Shown one piece after another: positions 46,171 to 58,068 of a stretch of DNA of 64,000 nucleotides (the first letter of the stretch is position 1; the number at the start of each line of letters is the position of its first letter). The position numbers were made by a program, and so were the translations under genes. The notes below the pieces were generated by a model. That model was not told the DNA's origin, did no database searches, and saw only the letters and a program-made list of their open reading frames with translations. This DNA comes from Apoda limacodes. Lineage: Eukaryota; Arthropoda; Insecta; Lepidoptera; Limacodidae. The stretch spans positions 18,685,901 through 18,749,900 of the forward strand of contig OX291549.1 in assembly GCA_946406115.1 (NCBI GenBank), in the 5' to 3' direction.

Positions 46171-49100
46171 AAAGCACTTGAACAATACAGGTTTTTTAAA
46201 ATGGCGAAAAGATAACATAATAACAAATATATTATTTAACATGATTACGTAACATCCATTTTCCGGCGCTAATTTTTTAAACAAAAACAGGGTTCCCTTT
46301 ACAGTCAATAATGTTTCCCCATACGAATGCAGTAAAAACTTTTAGTATGTTACCTATAATTATTACCGAACTGACATTATCGAAATCACTTTAGTTCTTT
46401 GCATAAAAACAAAATCATAAAAAATATAACTGGCCACATCCAGTACGAAATACAATTTTATACGATTTTTCAAACTGACCTGGAAGTTATTTCGACACTG
46501 AGTATGTACGAGACATTAGAACTTTTTATTGCAGGTAGTAGAAAACGTATTTTATAACTCTTATATCGTAAAATTCGAGTTATAAACTTCAAAACAAAGT
46601 TTATATTGACAGACTTTACAAAAACAATACCAAAATTTAAAAATGGAATTTTTAAACTACTATTTCACTAACAAAAAAATGTTATAATACAAACAATATG
46701 ATACAAGACATTTTGTACACATCCAACCAATCAGATTCAATTATTTTTTTATGGGCAAGGCGCCCGTTAAAGCTCATGCGCATACAGGGTTTTGGCGCCA
46801 TTCGTACGTTTTGTTGTTCTGAATTTTGTGGGTTTTTTTGATTTTGCTAAAACATGTCCGATAGTAGTAAATATGTAGCCCCATATTTTAGATGTGGCGA
46901 TGGAAGTTACTCATAATCTATTACCAGGAAAGTCGAAGAAAATATATGATAAACGCTATTACGACTTTATGTCATGGAAAATGCAAAAAAGGCTATATCG
47001 TTTTTGGAAACTATTTCTTACTCTTTGATCTTTTCTGTGAATCGCAATGTATGTGAGTAAATAAAGTAGTGTATGAAAATTCACATAACTAGGAATTAAA
47101 ATACTCGAGTACCTAATACTATTAAAATTAAACACATACACTCGTGTTTAAAACCCCTTATTATGCAACAGTTTCATAAACTACTATTTTAACACACTTG
47201 CTCATAAAGCTACTTTTATCACACCGTTTGCGTTCATTATACTCACTTGTGCGGTAATGACAGCACAAGTGCCTTTTACTTTACAGATTTTTTACTTTTT
47301 TTTTAGCAAGAAGAGAGCCTATGAATTAAGATCTTAATTTTAGAATAATAAATCCAACGTTTTTGTTAAAACCAATCGAAAGAATCGAAACTATTAGATT
47401 TCATTAAATATTAACTTTTTACAACATCTTAACACTAATATTAGTAATTACTGCCCTTCAAGTGTGTTGAAGACAGCCTCACTCTTATTAATACACACTC
47501 GGCTGAATTACGCCCTCGCCTACGACTCAGGCTGCAACCCGTAAACTCGTCTATAATAAGCAGCCTATCTTATTTGTAATAATATACTACTATTTTTCCT
47601 TATAAATGCGACATGATATTACTTTTTTGAAGTCTATAAACTACAAGTTACTACCGTTTTGGAATAAAAATAAGGAACAAAGCAAAACACTTGTAGAACT
47701 ATCGCTCTCTCTCTGTCACAGCCATTGTTTTAGAAACCGTCTACTAAGTGAGTTAATTTGTAGAAAATAGTCTTCATAGAAACAAGTGAAAATAATACAC
47801 AAACAAATAGAGCAAAAACCAAACTAACTTACAACTAAAAAGCGTCGATCGTGGCAAAAAGATTTATTTCTGGGTAAGTATTACATTACAACACGCCGTA
47901 TAACATTGACCTATATATTTGATTAAGTAACTTGTTTCAATTAAAATAATAGACGGAAAAGTTTTTCCTGTTTCGACCGAACTTTTTGAACTTGCGTTTT
48001 GAAAGTTGAATTGTAATTAAAAGTATTAAAAAATTAAACCAACATCAAATATCCACACACAAATAGGAATAAATAACTCCCTAATGCCGGCAGAATTAGG
48101 GTTTTTTTGTATGATTACAATTATACGATTATTGCATTTTCAACAACTTTTATTTTATTTATTTTTATTTTATTTCAAATAGTAACCCACATTATCCAAA
48201 GTTTAAGGTAATATATACCGTACAGATTCCCCTATCCCCTACTCTAATATTTTATTCCTTTGCTTCCCGGTCGTCTAATAATAAGAAAAAAAAACAACAG
48301 AAAATGAAAAATGAAAATCCAAAAATTTACCATATTATGATTTTTCATTACAAACTAAAAAAATATGAGACAGGAAAATAATATAAGCAAGTTTTTCAAG
48401 CTAAAATAAAAGTAAAATGGGCAAGTTTTCCAACCGAAACTAAATACTTTTCGTCTTGGGAATGGATTTCCCTACTAAATGAGTCTTTAAGTACAAGATA
48501 AAAAAAGTACCCAGGCTAAACTACAATCAAGGTTCCTAAGAAATCTAAGTGATTTTGACATTTTGGCCATACATTGAAAATTACGTACATTGTTTAATGT
48601 TGGTTTATTTTTAAACAAATAATGCAAAAATACTATCAAAATGGTAATATAAAATGGTAATAAATAATTGCTATAAGAAATGGAAATTCAACATAAAAAT
48701 CAATAAACTAAGCTAATTAAAAGTTAATTTAATAAGCTAGGCTGATGATTAAACATGATATTCTCAACAGTATTGGAACTTACGGATTCTTCAATTTGTT
48801 GCTGATAAATTAATTACTTCTTAATTACTGATATAAGTGACATATTAGAAACGAGATACCAACTCCGGCTTGGCTTGTATAGGTATAGGCTACTAAAACC
48901 TGTCCGTCCATCAGCCAGGTAACTTTTTTAACCGGTTAAAAAATAAAAAAGTGTTTATTATTTTATATTAATTATTTAATGATTAAATATTACTATCCGA
49001 CACCATGATTATTTTCTCAGGAACAAGAACTCAACCAGAAAAAATGCTCAGCAAACTCCTTAAAGCAATCAGGCCAAAAAATAAAAAAAATTAAACATGA

Positions 49101-49489
49101 CTAAACTAAGAAGTCAATAATGACTGGTTTCAGATTGGGCGATAACGACACCTACACGATAAAATCGTAGGCTGTACCGACACTGCATATGTCGTCTCGA
49201 CATAGCAATATGTCGTCTCGATATCGGCAAAGGTCATGAAACCGGTTTTTCTCAGTTCAAGGAAACCCGGTTTTGTGGAAGCAATATGAAAAGAACCGGT
49301 TCTGCATATTATAAGAACGGGTTCTTTCGGTTCTTTTTTTCTTACTAATTTTAGTTCTTTTTTTTGGTTCTTACAATATAGTCATGTAGTTCGCACAGGC
49401 GATACCGGCAAAGTAGAATTAGACTACTCTTAACTTTCCTAGGAAGTTGTAAAACAATGTTATAAATAATAAAACATGTATTTTTTCTA
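46171..49489. other. AT-rich intron 2 sequence
   Basis: No gene recognised. 49136-49345 contains repeated 'atatgtcgtctcga' and 'gaaccggttct' blocks, the latter palindromic, suggesting a small degenerate element. 47455-47545 is a moderately GC-richer patch of unknown nature. Confidence 0.3.
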
Positions 49490-49695
49490 GACATTACACA
49501 CAGCGCCGTCTGGATATCTTCCGTCCGTCCGGATGGATACCAGACGACGGATACAAATAGATATATATTACTTTTTTTTTTTGTAAATACATTCATGAAT
49601 ACACCCAGACTCAAGACAAACATAAATATTTGTCCAGTGCGGGAATCGAACCCATCGAAGCTGATCCGGCCACACTACCAACTAGGCTGCAATGT
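49490..49695 (-). mobile_element. tRNA-derived SINE, copy 2 (antisense)
   Basis: Reverse complement of the SINE at 16612-16860: B box as ggaatcgaacc at 49642-49652, A box as ccaactaggctgc at 49678-49690, and body text cacccagactcaagacaaac and cacagcgccgtctgg. Directly beyond (49700-49760) is a second tRNA-like stretch (in reverse, ggctcagtaggtaatgaccc) that may be an older SINE head. Confidence 0.75.
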
Positions 49696-49789
49696 TTTTC
49701 TTGTGCGGCAAACGAACACCCATCGTTTCAGCGATCGGGTCATTACCTACTGAGCCGGCCAGAAGATGGTTTCACTTCATAGTTTACAA

Positions 49790-51050
49790 TTTAACAGTTA
49801 CAATTCACCGATTTGGATTGCTCCGTCCTACAAGTTCTAAATTCTATTGTTACGGGTTTTGCTAGGCTAAAGGACTTGAATACAAGGCTTTCACAATAAA
49901 TAAAAAAAATGTGTGAAGCTGCTAAAGCATGACCGGAACCAACCAGTCCTTAATATCTGTTTATTGTGAGCCAATGTGGCTTAGCAGAAACCTTGACGCG
50001 ATATGCAAAAGCATTCATGAGTAGTGCAGCTATATTGATGTTTTGATTGAAAAACAAGAAATACGTATGGATGCATACTTTCTGTTTTAGTGCTATCCAA
50101 AACTGTTTTTTTGTAAAGGTTTAAATAACTACTAGGACTAGGCTTTACCAAATTTACCTATAAGTAATAATAGCAAGTAGAACTTGCAGTAACGCTATTA
50201 TCTACAATTATATATTACAAATTCTATGCGATACATAAATAGTTAAATAAAGAACTATTTAAATAAGTTTTCACCTCACCAGCACGAAAAGGATAGTTTT
50301 GCTGTCCAAATTCAGTGAGCAAAATCGAATTTTGCTGCCTAGTCAAGCAAAGTAATTCACTGTTCGAACATTGACTTTTGGAATTAACCTGATGATGAAA
50401 AAAAACAATACAATGACTGGCCAGAAACAAATTTCCGGACAAATACTTAACCTTGTTCATGTTAATTACATAGCATTTATTCGTTTTTAAGTGAGTTTTT
50501 ATAAATTATTAGTTTTATTAAAAGTTTATACAGCTAACTTAAAAACTATCATACGTTGTTTTGATAGCAATGGCAGAGATTGTAGTAGGTTTAATTCCGA
50601 ACGCAACCTCAATTTAAAAAAAAAACAAAGTAAAATGGCGGCTAGTTTTTTGAACATAAGATTGTTTATTTAATTAATAATTCTGTTTTGTTTGAAAAAT
50701 AGGAAGATATTTAAGAAGAATTAAGACATGTCTCCAATGCCGAACTTACCTTTTTACCAGAAATGTCACGTGAAAATATTTTTCTCGCTGGTAGAGGTGA
50801 AAAGTTGTACCTATGTTGGACGCGTGAGCAAATTTTTTCGGTCTCGTCTTCGGCACTTCTGCCAAAAAACGCTTTTACTCACTTGTATAACAAATAACGA
50901 TTATTTCATTAGCAATGCTACCTACATAATATTCAGACACTAGGTAATTCAAATTTGTTGTATTTTTCACGAATAAACTCATTTTATAAACATTGTTTTG
51001 ACGGCTTGTCAATTGTTACTTTAACTATAAAGTTATAGCGTAATATTTTT
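49790..51050 (-). repeat. Inverted copy of the 15940-16460 unit, interrupted
   Basis: In reverse complement, 49790-50200 aligns with about 16080-16470 (gcctagtc, 'atttaaacctttacaaaaaa', 'tcaagtcctttagcct'), and 50895-51050 aligns with 15940-16060 (aatattatgtaggtagcatt). About 690 bp at roughly 50205-50890 intervenes only in this copy and contains the relative of window positions 1-152. So this copy suffered a later insertion. Confidence 0.65.
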
Positions 51051-52189
51051 CGTATAATTACAATTAAGTTTTACTATTGTACATACTGAATCAAATCACG
51101 TTGCTTATGCCTCGCAGTGTTAATTTTAAACACCGCCAGAACAAATAGCTTCGTCCACTTAAAGAAACTTTTGGCGTATATAATAGATGTCTATGTATAT
51201 GCACATACATCTGATTCAACTATTAAATACCTATATACATATTAAGCACATACAGATAGTAATAAAGTTCAAAAAACTAAACTCTCCTAATGAAGTAACA
51301 AAAGACAGAGCAAACGATATGCTATTACGATAAAACAGATAATTAAACTGCATGAGGCAACTAAATAAAATCAATCAAAATAATTCAAGACTACCAGTTC
51401 CAAATTATTTTTTTGACCAAAAGTTTAAGTTTTTTAAGACCAGCTCGGAAGTATACCCTTTTAATTATAAAAAGGATTTCGAAAATCCGTCTATATATGA
51501 TGAAGTTAAGCCCAAACATACATAAAAAAAACAACAAAAAAAATATAAACATCCCAATGGAGAACCTCTTCCATTTTTAAAGTCGGTTAAAAAGGAAGCG
51601 ACATTTGAACGCGGCGAATTGGCGGCAAAATTACCCAAACTATTTTTATTATTGTCAATACAGTTGTCAATATAATTAGTTTTTTTACTCGCACGTTGAA
51701 GAAATTGGCTATACCTCGGCCCGCATACTCACGATCGCCCGGTTAAGCTGCGTTTGCGGGCCGCGGCAGTAATGTACTATATATACATATATTAATTACA
51801 TCACGGATACAAATATCCTCCTGCTGGCTAAAGGTACTGGTAGCGATTGGTTTTATCCTTCCCATTCGAAATCCGAGACTATATATTCGAACACAACCTG
51901 TCCTATCTACGGCGCGTCATCTGATTGGTGTATAGGGCAGAAGCAAATGGTACCTACACAATACACATGGGAATATTGAGACACAGACAGGTTATAAATA
52001 GAGTCACTTAAAACGCGAAATGGAAATGGCAAATGCTGCTCTCTGGTATGTGAGGGCTCTTTGTACCTTCACTCACCACCTTTGAATGTTTCAACTTGCA
52101 GATTTAAGTACTTACTGTGCAAGATACACTTGTTGACACGATAGTTATTTAACTGTTTCTTTTTTAAAAATCTAAAGAAAGTACTTCAG
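51051..52189. other. Intron 2 sequence with inverted repeat partner
   Basis: 51600-51775 is the inverted partner of 35285-35520 (cccggttaagctgcgtttgc, attgtcaatacagttgtcaa). The rest is AT-rich without recognised features. Confidence 0.45.
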
Positions 52190-53836
52190 GGGCCCTTCCG
52201 CCCGCCGTGCCAGCAACCGTATCATCTGTGTTGAGCTTCGGCAGTACCGCAACTTTTTGTCTTCTAAGCTGTCTGTGCAGTGAATCCTCATCTTAAGGCT
52301 AAATATCCCTTTCAAAAAAAAAATTATGGCAAGAAATAAAAGAAAAAAAGTTTATTCAGCGGCCGCTCCATCCACATTTAATGTGGACTTTTGCAAAATT
52401 AGGGGTATACACGCAAATCTTAACGCAGTCCACCTCCATCTGGAGACGTTGCTTTCCCTAGACGTTCATAAGTCGAGTGGGCCAGACGGCATACCAGCAG
52501 TGGTGCTTAAGCAGTGTGCTCCTGAGTTATGTCCTGTACTCACGCGCCTCTTCACGCTTTCCTACCACACTAGGCAATTTCAGTCTTCATGGAAGACTGC
52601 GAATGTGCACCCGGTGCCCAAAAAGGGCAATAGATCAGATCCATCGAATTACAGGCCTATCGCTATAACCTCTCTCCTTTCCAAGGTGATGGAGCGTGTG
52701 ATCAACACACAGCTTTTGAGATACCTAGAAAAACACGACCTGATCAGTGACCGTCAATATGGCTTTCGCCACGGTCGCTCAACTGGTGACCTTCTAGTGT
52801 ATCTCACACACCGATGGGCACTAGCCATTGAGAGTCAGGGGGAAGCATTGGCATGTAGCCTAGACATAGCGAAGGCGTTCGATCGGGTCTGGCACCAGGG
52901 TCTTCTATCGAAGTTGCCATCTTATGGAGTGCCCGAGGGTTTGTGCAAATGGGTGGCTAGCTTTTTGTCCGGCAGAAGCATACGAGCCGTAGTTGACGGT
53001 AGTTGCTCTGATAGCATGGACATTAATGCTGGTGTCCCGCAAGGCTCTGTGCTGTCTCCTACGCTGTTTCTACTGCACATCAATGATATGTTGGACATCA
53101 ACAACATACATTGCTATGCAGATGACAGTACTGGAGACGCTTATTACACGGGCCGTGCAAGCATCTCACATTCCGTTGTGGAGGAAAAGCGTGAAGAACT
53201 TGTGTCTCAAATCGAGATCGGTCTGTCCAAGGTCTCTGACTGGGGGTGGGAAAACTTGGTCCGATTCAACCCTTCAAAGACACAAGTCTGCGCGTTCACC
53301 GCTAAGAAAACCCCATTCACTGTAGTCCCACAATTCCAGAACACTCCCCTCTCCATCTCCAAGAGCATTGGGATCCTTGGCGTTGACATCTCCAGCGATG
53401 TTCAGTTCCGAGATCATTTGCTAGACAAGGTAAAGCTGGCGTCCAAAAAACTTGGTGTACTCAACAGAGCGAAGCAGTACTTCACGTCGGGGCAAAGGTT
53501 GCTACTTTACAAGTCGCAAGTCCGGCCCCATATGGAGTACTGCTGCCATCTCTGGGCGGGTGCACCCGGATACCAGCTTGGCCCTTTTGAATCGGTTCAA
53601 CGACGGGCTGTGACAATTGTCGACGATCCCAAACTCAAAAACCCTGCCAAGGTTTTCTCTAAGGACTACAGTATGGGGTTCTTCAAAAAAGAAGTTATTA
53701 GCAGGATTTCTGAAGGGTCAGCAACGCGCGAGTGATGCCCCTGGTGTTGCAAGCGTCCATAGGCTACGGTGACCGCTTACCATCAGGCGGACCGTAGGCT
53801 TGTTTGCCACCTTAGTGGTATAAAAAAAAAAAAAAA
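52190..53836 (+). mobile_element. Internally deleted LINE, copy B
   Basis: Same family as copy A but with the 5' end of the coding region preserved. A 5' leader of about 130 bp precedes ATG 52326. The 3' end carries the family tail and an A-run of 14 (53823-53836). Two internal segments are missing relative to the family: most of the endonuclease through the EN-RT linker (junction about 52446), and about 250 bp of the C-terminal region (junction about 53635). The exact 5' boundary and target duplication are not certain. Confidence 0.88.
52326..53735 (+). CDS. RT-only ORF of LINE copy B (469 codons)
   Basis: An open frame with no stop. Residues 1 to about 41 are the start of the AP endonuclease (FCKIRGIHANLNAVHLHLET); these fuse in frame to the RT at LLSLDVHKSSGPDG. 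The RT blocks NYRPIAITSLLSK, GFRHGRSTGDLL, SLDIAKAFDRVWH, GVPQGSVLSPTLF and CYADDST are intact, so both catalytic aspartate regions are kept. By eye, about 22 residues differ from copy A over about 345. Near the end a second deletion joins IVDDPKLK to NPAKVFSKDYSMGFFKK, and a 4-base insertion near 53702 shifts the frame to an early stop. Without a complete endonuclease it should not be autonomous. Expression is unknown. Confidence 0.8.
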   Translation: MARNKRKKVYSAAAPSTFNVDFCKIRGIHANLNAVHLHLETLLSLDVHKSSGPDGIPAVVLKQCAPELCPVLTRLFTLSYHTRQFQSSWKTANVHPVPKKGNRSDPSNYRPIAITSLLSKVMERVINTQLLRYLEKHDLISDRQYGFRHGRSTGDLLVYLTHRWALAIESQGEALACSLDIAKAFDRVWHQGLLSKLPSYGVPEGLCKWVASFLSGRSIRAVVDGSCSDSMDINAGVPQGSVLSPTLFLLHINDMLDINNIHCYADDSTGDAYYTGRASISHSVVEEKREELVSQIEIGLSKVSDWGWENLVRFNPSKTQVCAFTAKKTPFTVVPQFQNTPLSISKSIGILGVDISSDVQFRDHLLDKVKLASKKLGVLNRAKQYFTSGQRLLLYKSQVRPHMEYCCHLWAGAPGYQLGPFESVQRRAVTIVDDPKLKNPAKVFSKDYSMGFFKKEVISRISEGSATRE

Positions 53837-54759
53837 CTTACAGCAAATTTTTTTCAACGACAAAAACGTCTTTATAACTAAATTCTTTGGCGTAAATAGA
53901 CAGTATAAACTATTATTCAATTAAAAAATTTAACTATACAATTAATTTAATTTATTATTCAGAAATTATTCATTCAAGAAATTATTTACATATAAATAAG
54001 ACGTGTTTCAAGAATGCCTTTAAGCGACTTATTAGGGACAGCGACCTTTGATCAAAAAGAAAATAAATATCTGTCTGGATCTTATCTACGCGGTAAAATG
54101 CTGAAACCTTTCAATATACTAACTACAAAAAAAGTTCAATGGACTGCGAATTTCACTACACATTTATTTTACCGAAATTTAAATAGAAAAGGCGAGGCAT
54201 TAAGCCTGGCCGTAATTCATGTCCTACTTTCCGTTTTTTCGCATATAAATGCTATTAACAAAACCATAACATTAGCTTTGTGTACGCTGATAGACACGCA
54301 CGCATGTTGGTCGAAGATCGCTGCCAAGCCGATAAAAATAAAGCGATATTTTCATTTTATTTGACGGATCCATTATCATCCTACTAGTGGATGACGTAAG
54401 CAAGACAGGTATGATAATTTTATATAATATTTTTATAGTTAGGTGCTAATTCATCCGTGCGTACCTATCTATACCTGTATAAGAATTTTCGTTATGTCTG
54501 TTTTGAATTCATCAAAGAGATTTAATACCTTGGGTTTTATTCTAACTAGCTCCTGCCAGCGGCTTCACCCGTGTAGAGACTAATTCCTCAGGGGAAAAAA
54601 ATTAAAAGATGCGTGAAATCCGTAAAAACAATTTAATTATAGCTTCCTAAATGATCACACTTCACAATTTTCAATAATTTGAAACTCTAATATGCCATAC
54701 ACAATTGCACATCTTCATTTTGGAAATTATCCATTTTGCCGTCTTTTATTTTTTTGACG
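53837..54759. other. Intron 2 sequence, unassigned
   Basis: A 116-codon plus-strand frame (54014-54364) shows no similarity I recognise and has no supporting context, so I do not call it a gene. 54540-54600 is a short relic of a dispersed repeat (tagctcctgccagcggcttc). Confidence 0.35.
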
Positions 54760-56310
54760 ACCGTGTTGTAATTTTTTTCGGTAAATATTTACTTCTCTGC
54801 AACACGACATTTTAATCTGAAAAAATCTTATTCGATAGAGTAGCAATCCCTGATATAGAAATGATATATGAAAGTCGGTGCGAAATAATAGTTTTCGATA
54901 AAAAAAATATTTACTACCAGATTTTTTTTTCCCGCCAAATGGTCGAAATAACATATAAAATTCACTTACTCGGCATTATAGCAGTTCAGATTTATTGTAG
55001 CTGTCCAAATCATCCTTTACACACTGATAAAATTAAAGAATAGGCTGAAAAAAAAACCCAATTTACACTCAAAAACCATGTAATTACACTTTTTAAAATA
55101 TTGTAAACGGATCAAGAAAAAGGAAACACGAACACTTTTTTTTAATTGCAATGTTACCAGCCTCAAAAAAAAAACTCCCAAATAACCGATAAGACAATTA
55201 GATTACGTAACGTACTACATCAAATAGAAAATAACATAAAACAACTTACGTTTTATTATATAGAGTCTTGTTAAGTTTACTGCCAGCCTGATATAGAGCT
55301 TATGGTAAAACATGGAAGTAAGTATGCAAAGCCGAGTGAAGCGTGCCATGGCTACGGTCGGCGAGTGACAGAACAAACTTGTACTTATTTAATGTAGTCA
55401 GGGCGTCCCACTTGTAAACTTGAAAACTGGCGCGTAAAACGAAGCAGAGCACATGAAAGTTAGCGCGCGAAGCCGAGCGGAGCGTGCCGTGGCAGCGGCC
55501 GGCGAGCGCCAGAAAGAACTTGTACTTATTGAATGTAGTCAGGGCGTCCCACTTGTGAACTTGAAAACTGGCGCGTAAAACGAAGCAGAGCACATGAAAG
55601 TTAGCGTGCGAAGCCGAGCGGAGCGTGCCGCGGCAGCGGCTGGCGAGTGCCAGAAAGAACTTGTACTTATTTAATGTAGTCAGGGCGTCCCACTTGTAAA
55701 CTTGAAAACTGGCGCGTACAACGCAGCGGAGCACATTAAAATTTGTGTTTTTTATGACTTTATTTACGAACGGTTATAAACTTTGACAGGTTTTGGACGT
55801 ATTTATTCCTTATGGTTTTATGTACATCTATAAATATGCTGAAGTTGTAAATCCAAATTTTAAATTAGTATTTTATATTAACTATTTATTACTTCAGGAA
55901 TGTAAAAAAATAATGCTCTCTCCTTCTCATTTCACATCCCTAAAATTGTGCGGTCGCGCATTGAAATAGGTAACCACAAAAATAGTAGGAACTCAATCTA
56001 GCGTCAGTTTTTGGGAGTACTTTTTTTAAGGCTGGCAATATTTTCATAAAAAAATAATTGTTGTTTCCTGTTATTCATTTGTCTGAATTGGTCTAAATGT
56101 TTTGTTTACGTTCTGTAATGGTGTATTTGTATGGTGTAAAATATTACGTTAAATATTACGTTAAATATTTTTTTTAAGTTAAAATTAGCGTTTTGCACCA
56201 ATTACTGAATAGCATCTGTGTATAAAGGGATTTTTCTCTGTCCATTACAATTTTTTTCATGTAAGATTGTTGTGTTGCAGAGAAGTAAAAAATTACCTTT
56301 TTTTCTAGTC
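54760..56310. mobile_element. Foldback-like unit with inverted arms
   Basis: The left arm (54760-55200) and right arm (55990-56310) are imperfect inverted copies: acttctctgcaacacga against tgttgtgttgcagagaagta, and 'ttaccagcctcaaaaaaaaaactccc' type text against gggagtactttttttaaggctggcaat (each shown here in part). They enclose about 800 bp that includes the 141-bp tandem array. The central parts of the arms align poorly, so boundaries are approximate. Confidence 0.5.
55312..55739. repeat. 141-bp tandem repeat array, three units
   Basis: gggcgtcccacttgtaaact and variants start at 55401, 55542 and 55683: an exact 141-bp period, about three units. The units are GC-richer than their surroundings (agccgagcggagcgtgccg). 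The period is a multiple of three and the minus strand is open for 144 codons, repeating a 47-residue unit (RASFQVYKWDALTTLNKYKF...). I regard it as a satellite-like array; a coding role is possible but unsupported. Confidence 0.85.
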
Positions 56311-57924
56311 GACTGTATTATCACCAATATTGGTAAATCATGATATGATGGAAGAAATAAGTAGTTTAAGACAATCTATGTCATTTCCATAATTTTTCCC
56401 GACTAATCAAGTAACGGAAAAAAATCAATAAGGCGAAAATGGCCAATCCGCAAAAATCAAGGTTTCAGTAGTCCCTATTAAGAAAAGCAGAACTTTGGTA
56501 CCTTCTGTGTGATTTAAGGTGGAACTTACCGTAGACATATATATAAGGAGATCAAAACTTCTTATTTTCTTCCCATATGATGAAATCTATTTCAGATCGC
56601 ATCTTCTTATTAATGGTCCTACGCCGAAAATGTTTCACCAATAAAATAATTTTTCTGTAGCAATTTTATTTAAAATTTGCAATTTACGTTTTCTGTATCT
56701 AACTTTTCAGAAAATCCCAACAAGACTGACTTTGAATATTTTCAATAGTTTATAAGTCATTCCTTTTCAAATCAGATTTAAAAATCTGTCGAAGTAAATA
56801 GTATGGCATTCCATGCTTGTATGGATATAGAATTTTACAATAATTTTGACGTAAACACGCAAAAGGTGATCTAAGGCTATTTACACACTAAATATTACAA
56901 ATTAAAATAATTCACTCGCTACACCCGTCCTAAATTTGGCTATCGGCGTAGTATTATTACGGCAACTCCTCAATTATAAAAAAAAACCCAATAACACTCG
57001 TTTTATCCCTCTCCCAAAAATAATAAATAATTAAATATTAAAAACTAATTAACTAATGGATTAACCTCGCGATCTTGGTGCTCCATACAAACTTTGAACC
57101 CGCGTTTGAAACTTTGAAACGATGAGTTTTGGAAAATCCTTTTTTAGCGCACGCCTACATCATAATAGATAGATATAAATATGTGCCAAATTTCAGCTTG
57201 ATCCGTCGAGTGGTTGGAGCTGTGCGTTGATAGATCAGTCTGTCTGTCAATCAGTCAGAAACGTTTGCCTTTTTTATATTCAGTTACTTACCAACTCTTG
57301 TTTGCGCACACTTTATAATAATTCACGTTAAATTATGTTTTGCTTTCGATTGACTTTATAATAGTGGAATGCTTTTTACGGTTTAAAAACCCAGCTAGGG
57401 TCAACCAGTGGCTGCATACGTATTACACTACACATCCACATCATAATGTCGGGGACTACCTCTTTTCACCATCCAGTTTGAAAGAAAATGTCGTAGGAAC
57501 TAAGTATGTATTAAGAATATCAACAGAACTTACTTTATATAAGTTCAGTTTTTTGCATATAAATTATTTTATAATGTAGACAACAGACCGAAATCTAAAA
57601 TCAATCAAAAATATAGAACAGATAAAAAGTATGCTATTTAATAATATAATATTTTATTACTCTTTCGGTGCCAAATAATTCGAATGGAAAACTTATAGAA
57701 TTAGTTAAGCTATCAAACGACACGGAATTTTAGGTTAAAGTGGCCCAATCACAGGCCATTTTTTTTTATTTTAAGGTTAAGTCTTCGAGGGTTAAATCGG
57801 AACCGAAAAAAATTATTTCAACGTCATTAGATCTCTGCCACAACTTTATATTTGATGATTTTACAAATGTATTATATTAAACAACTTTAGAGGGGGGCAT
57901 CATGGGTAGGTTCTTAGTTCTTCA
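56311..57924. other. Intron 2 sequence with dispersed repeats
   Basis: 56930-57250 is a copy of the dispersed repeat also at 20339-20640 (ctatcggcgtagtattatta, 'cgcacgcctacatcataata'). 57390-57480 is the 'aaccagtggctgcatac' relic. No gene. Confidence 0.45.
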
Positions 57925-58068
57925 AGAAAGAAGTAATTAGATTTTTGAAGGATCGGCAACACGCGAGTGATAACCCTGGTGCTGCAAGCGTCCATAGGCT
58001 ACTGTGACCGCTTACCATCTGGTGGACTGAAAGCTTGTTTGCCACCTTAGTGGTATATAAAAAAAAGT
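57925..58068 (+). mobile_element. LINE copy A-family 3' end (5'-truncated)
   Basis: Begins in the last coding residues of the family (ttcttcaagaaagaagtaat, then tagatttttgaagg) and runs through cgcttaccatctggtggact to cttagtggtatataaaaaaa. More diverged from copies A and B than they are from each other. Confidence 0.8.

Noticed and set aside
54014..54364. 116-codon plus-strand ORF downstream of LINE copy B
   Set aside because: No recognisable motif, no splice context or codon pattern that sets it apart, and this length is expected by chance in a window of this size.
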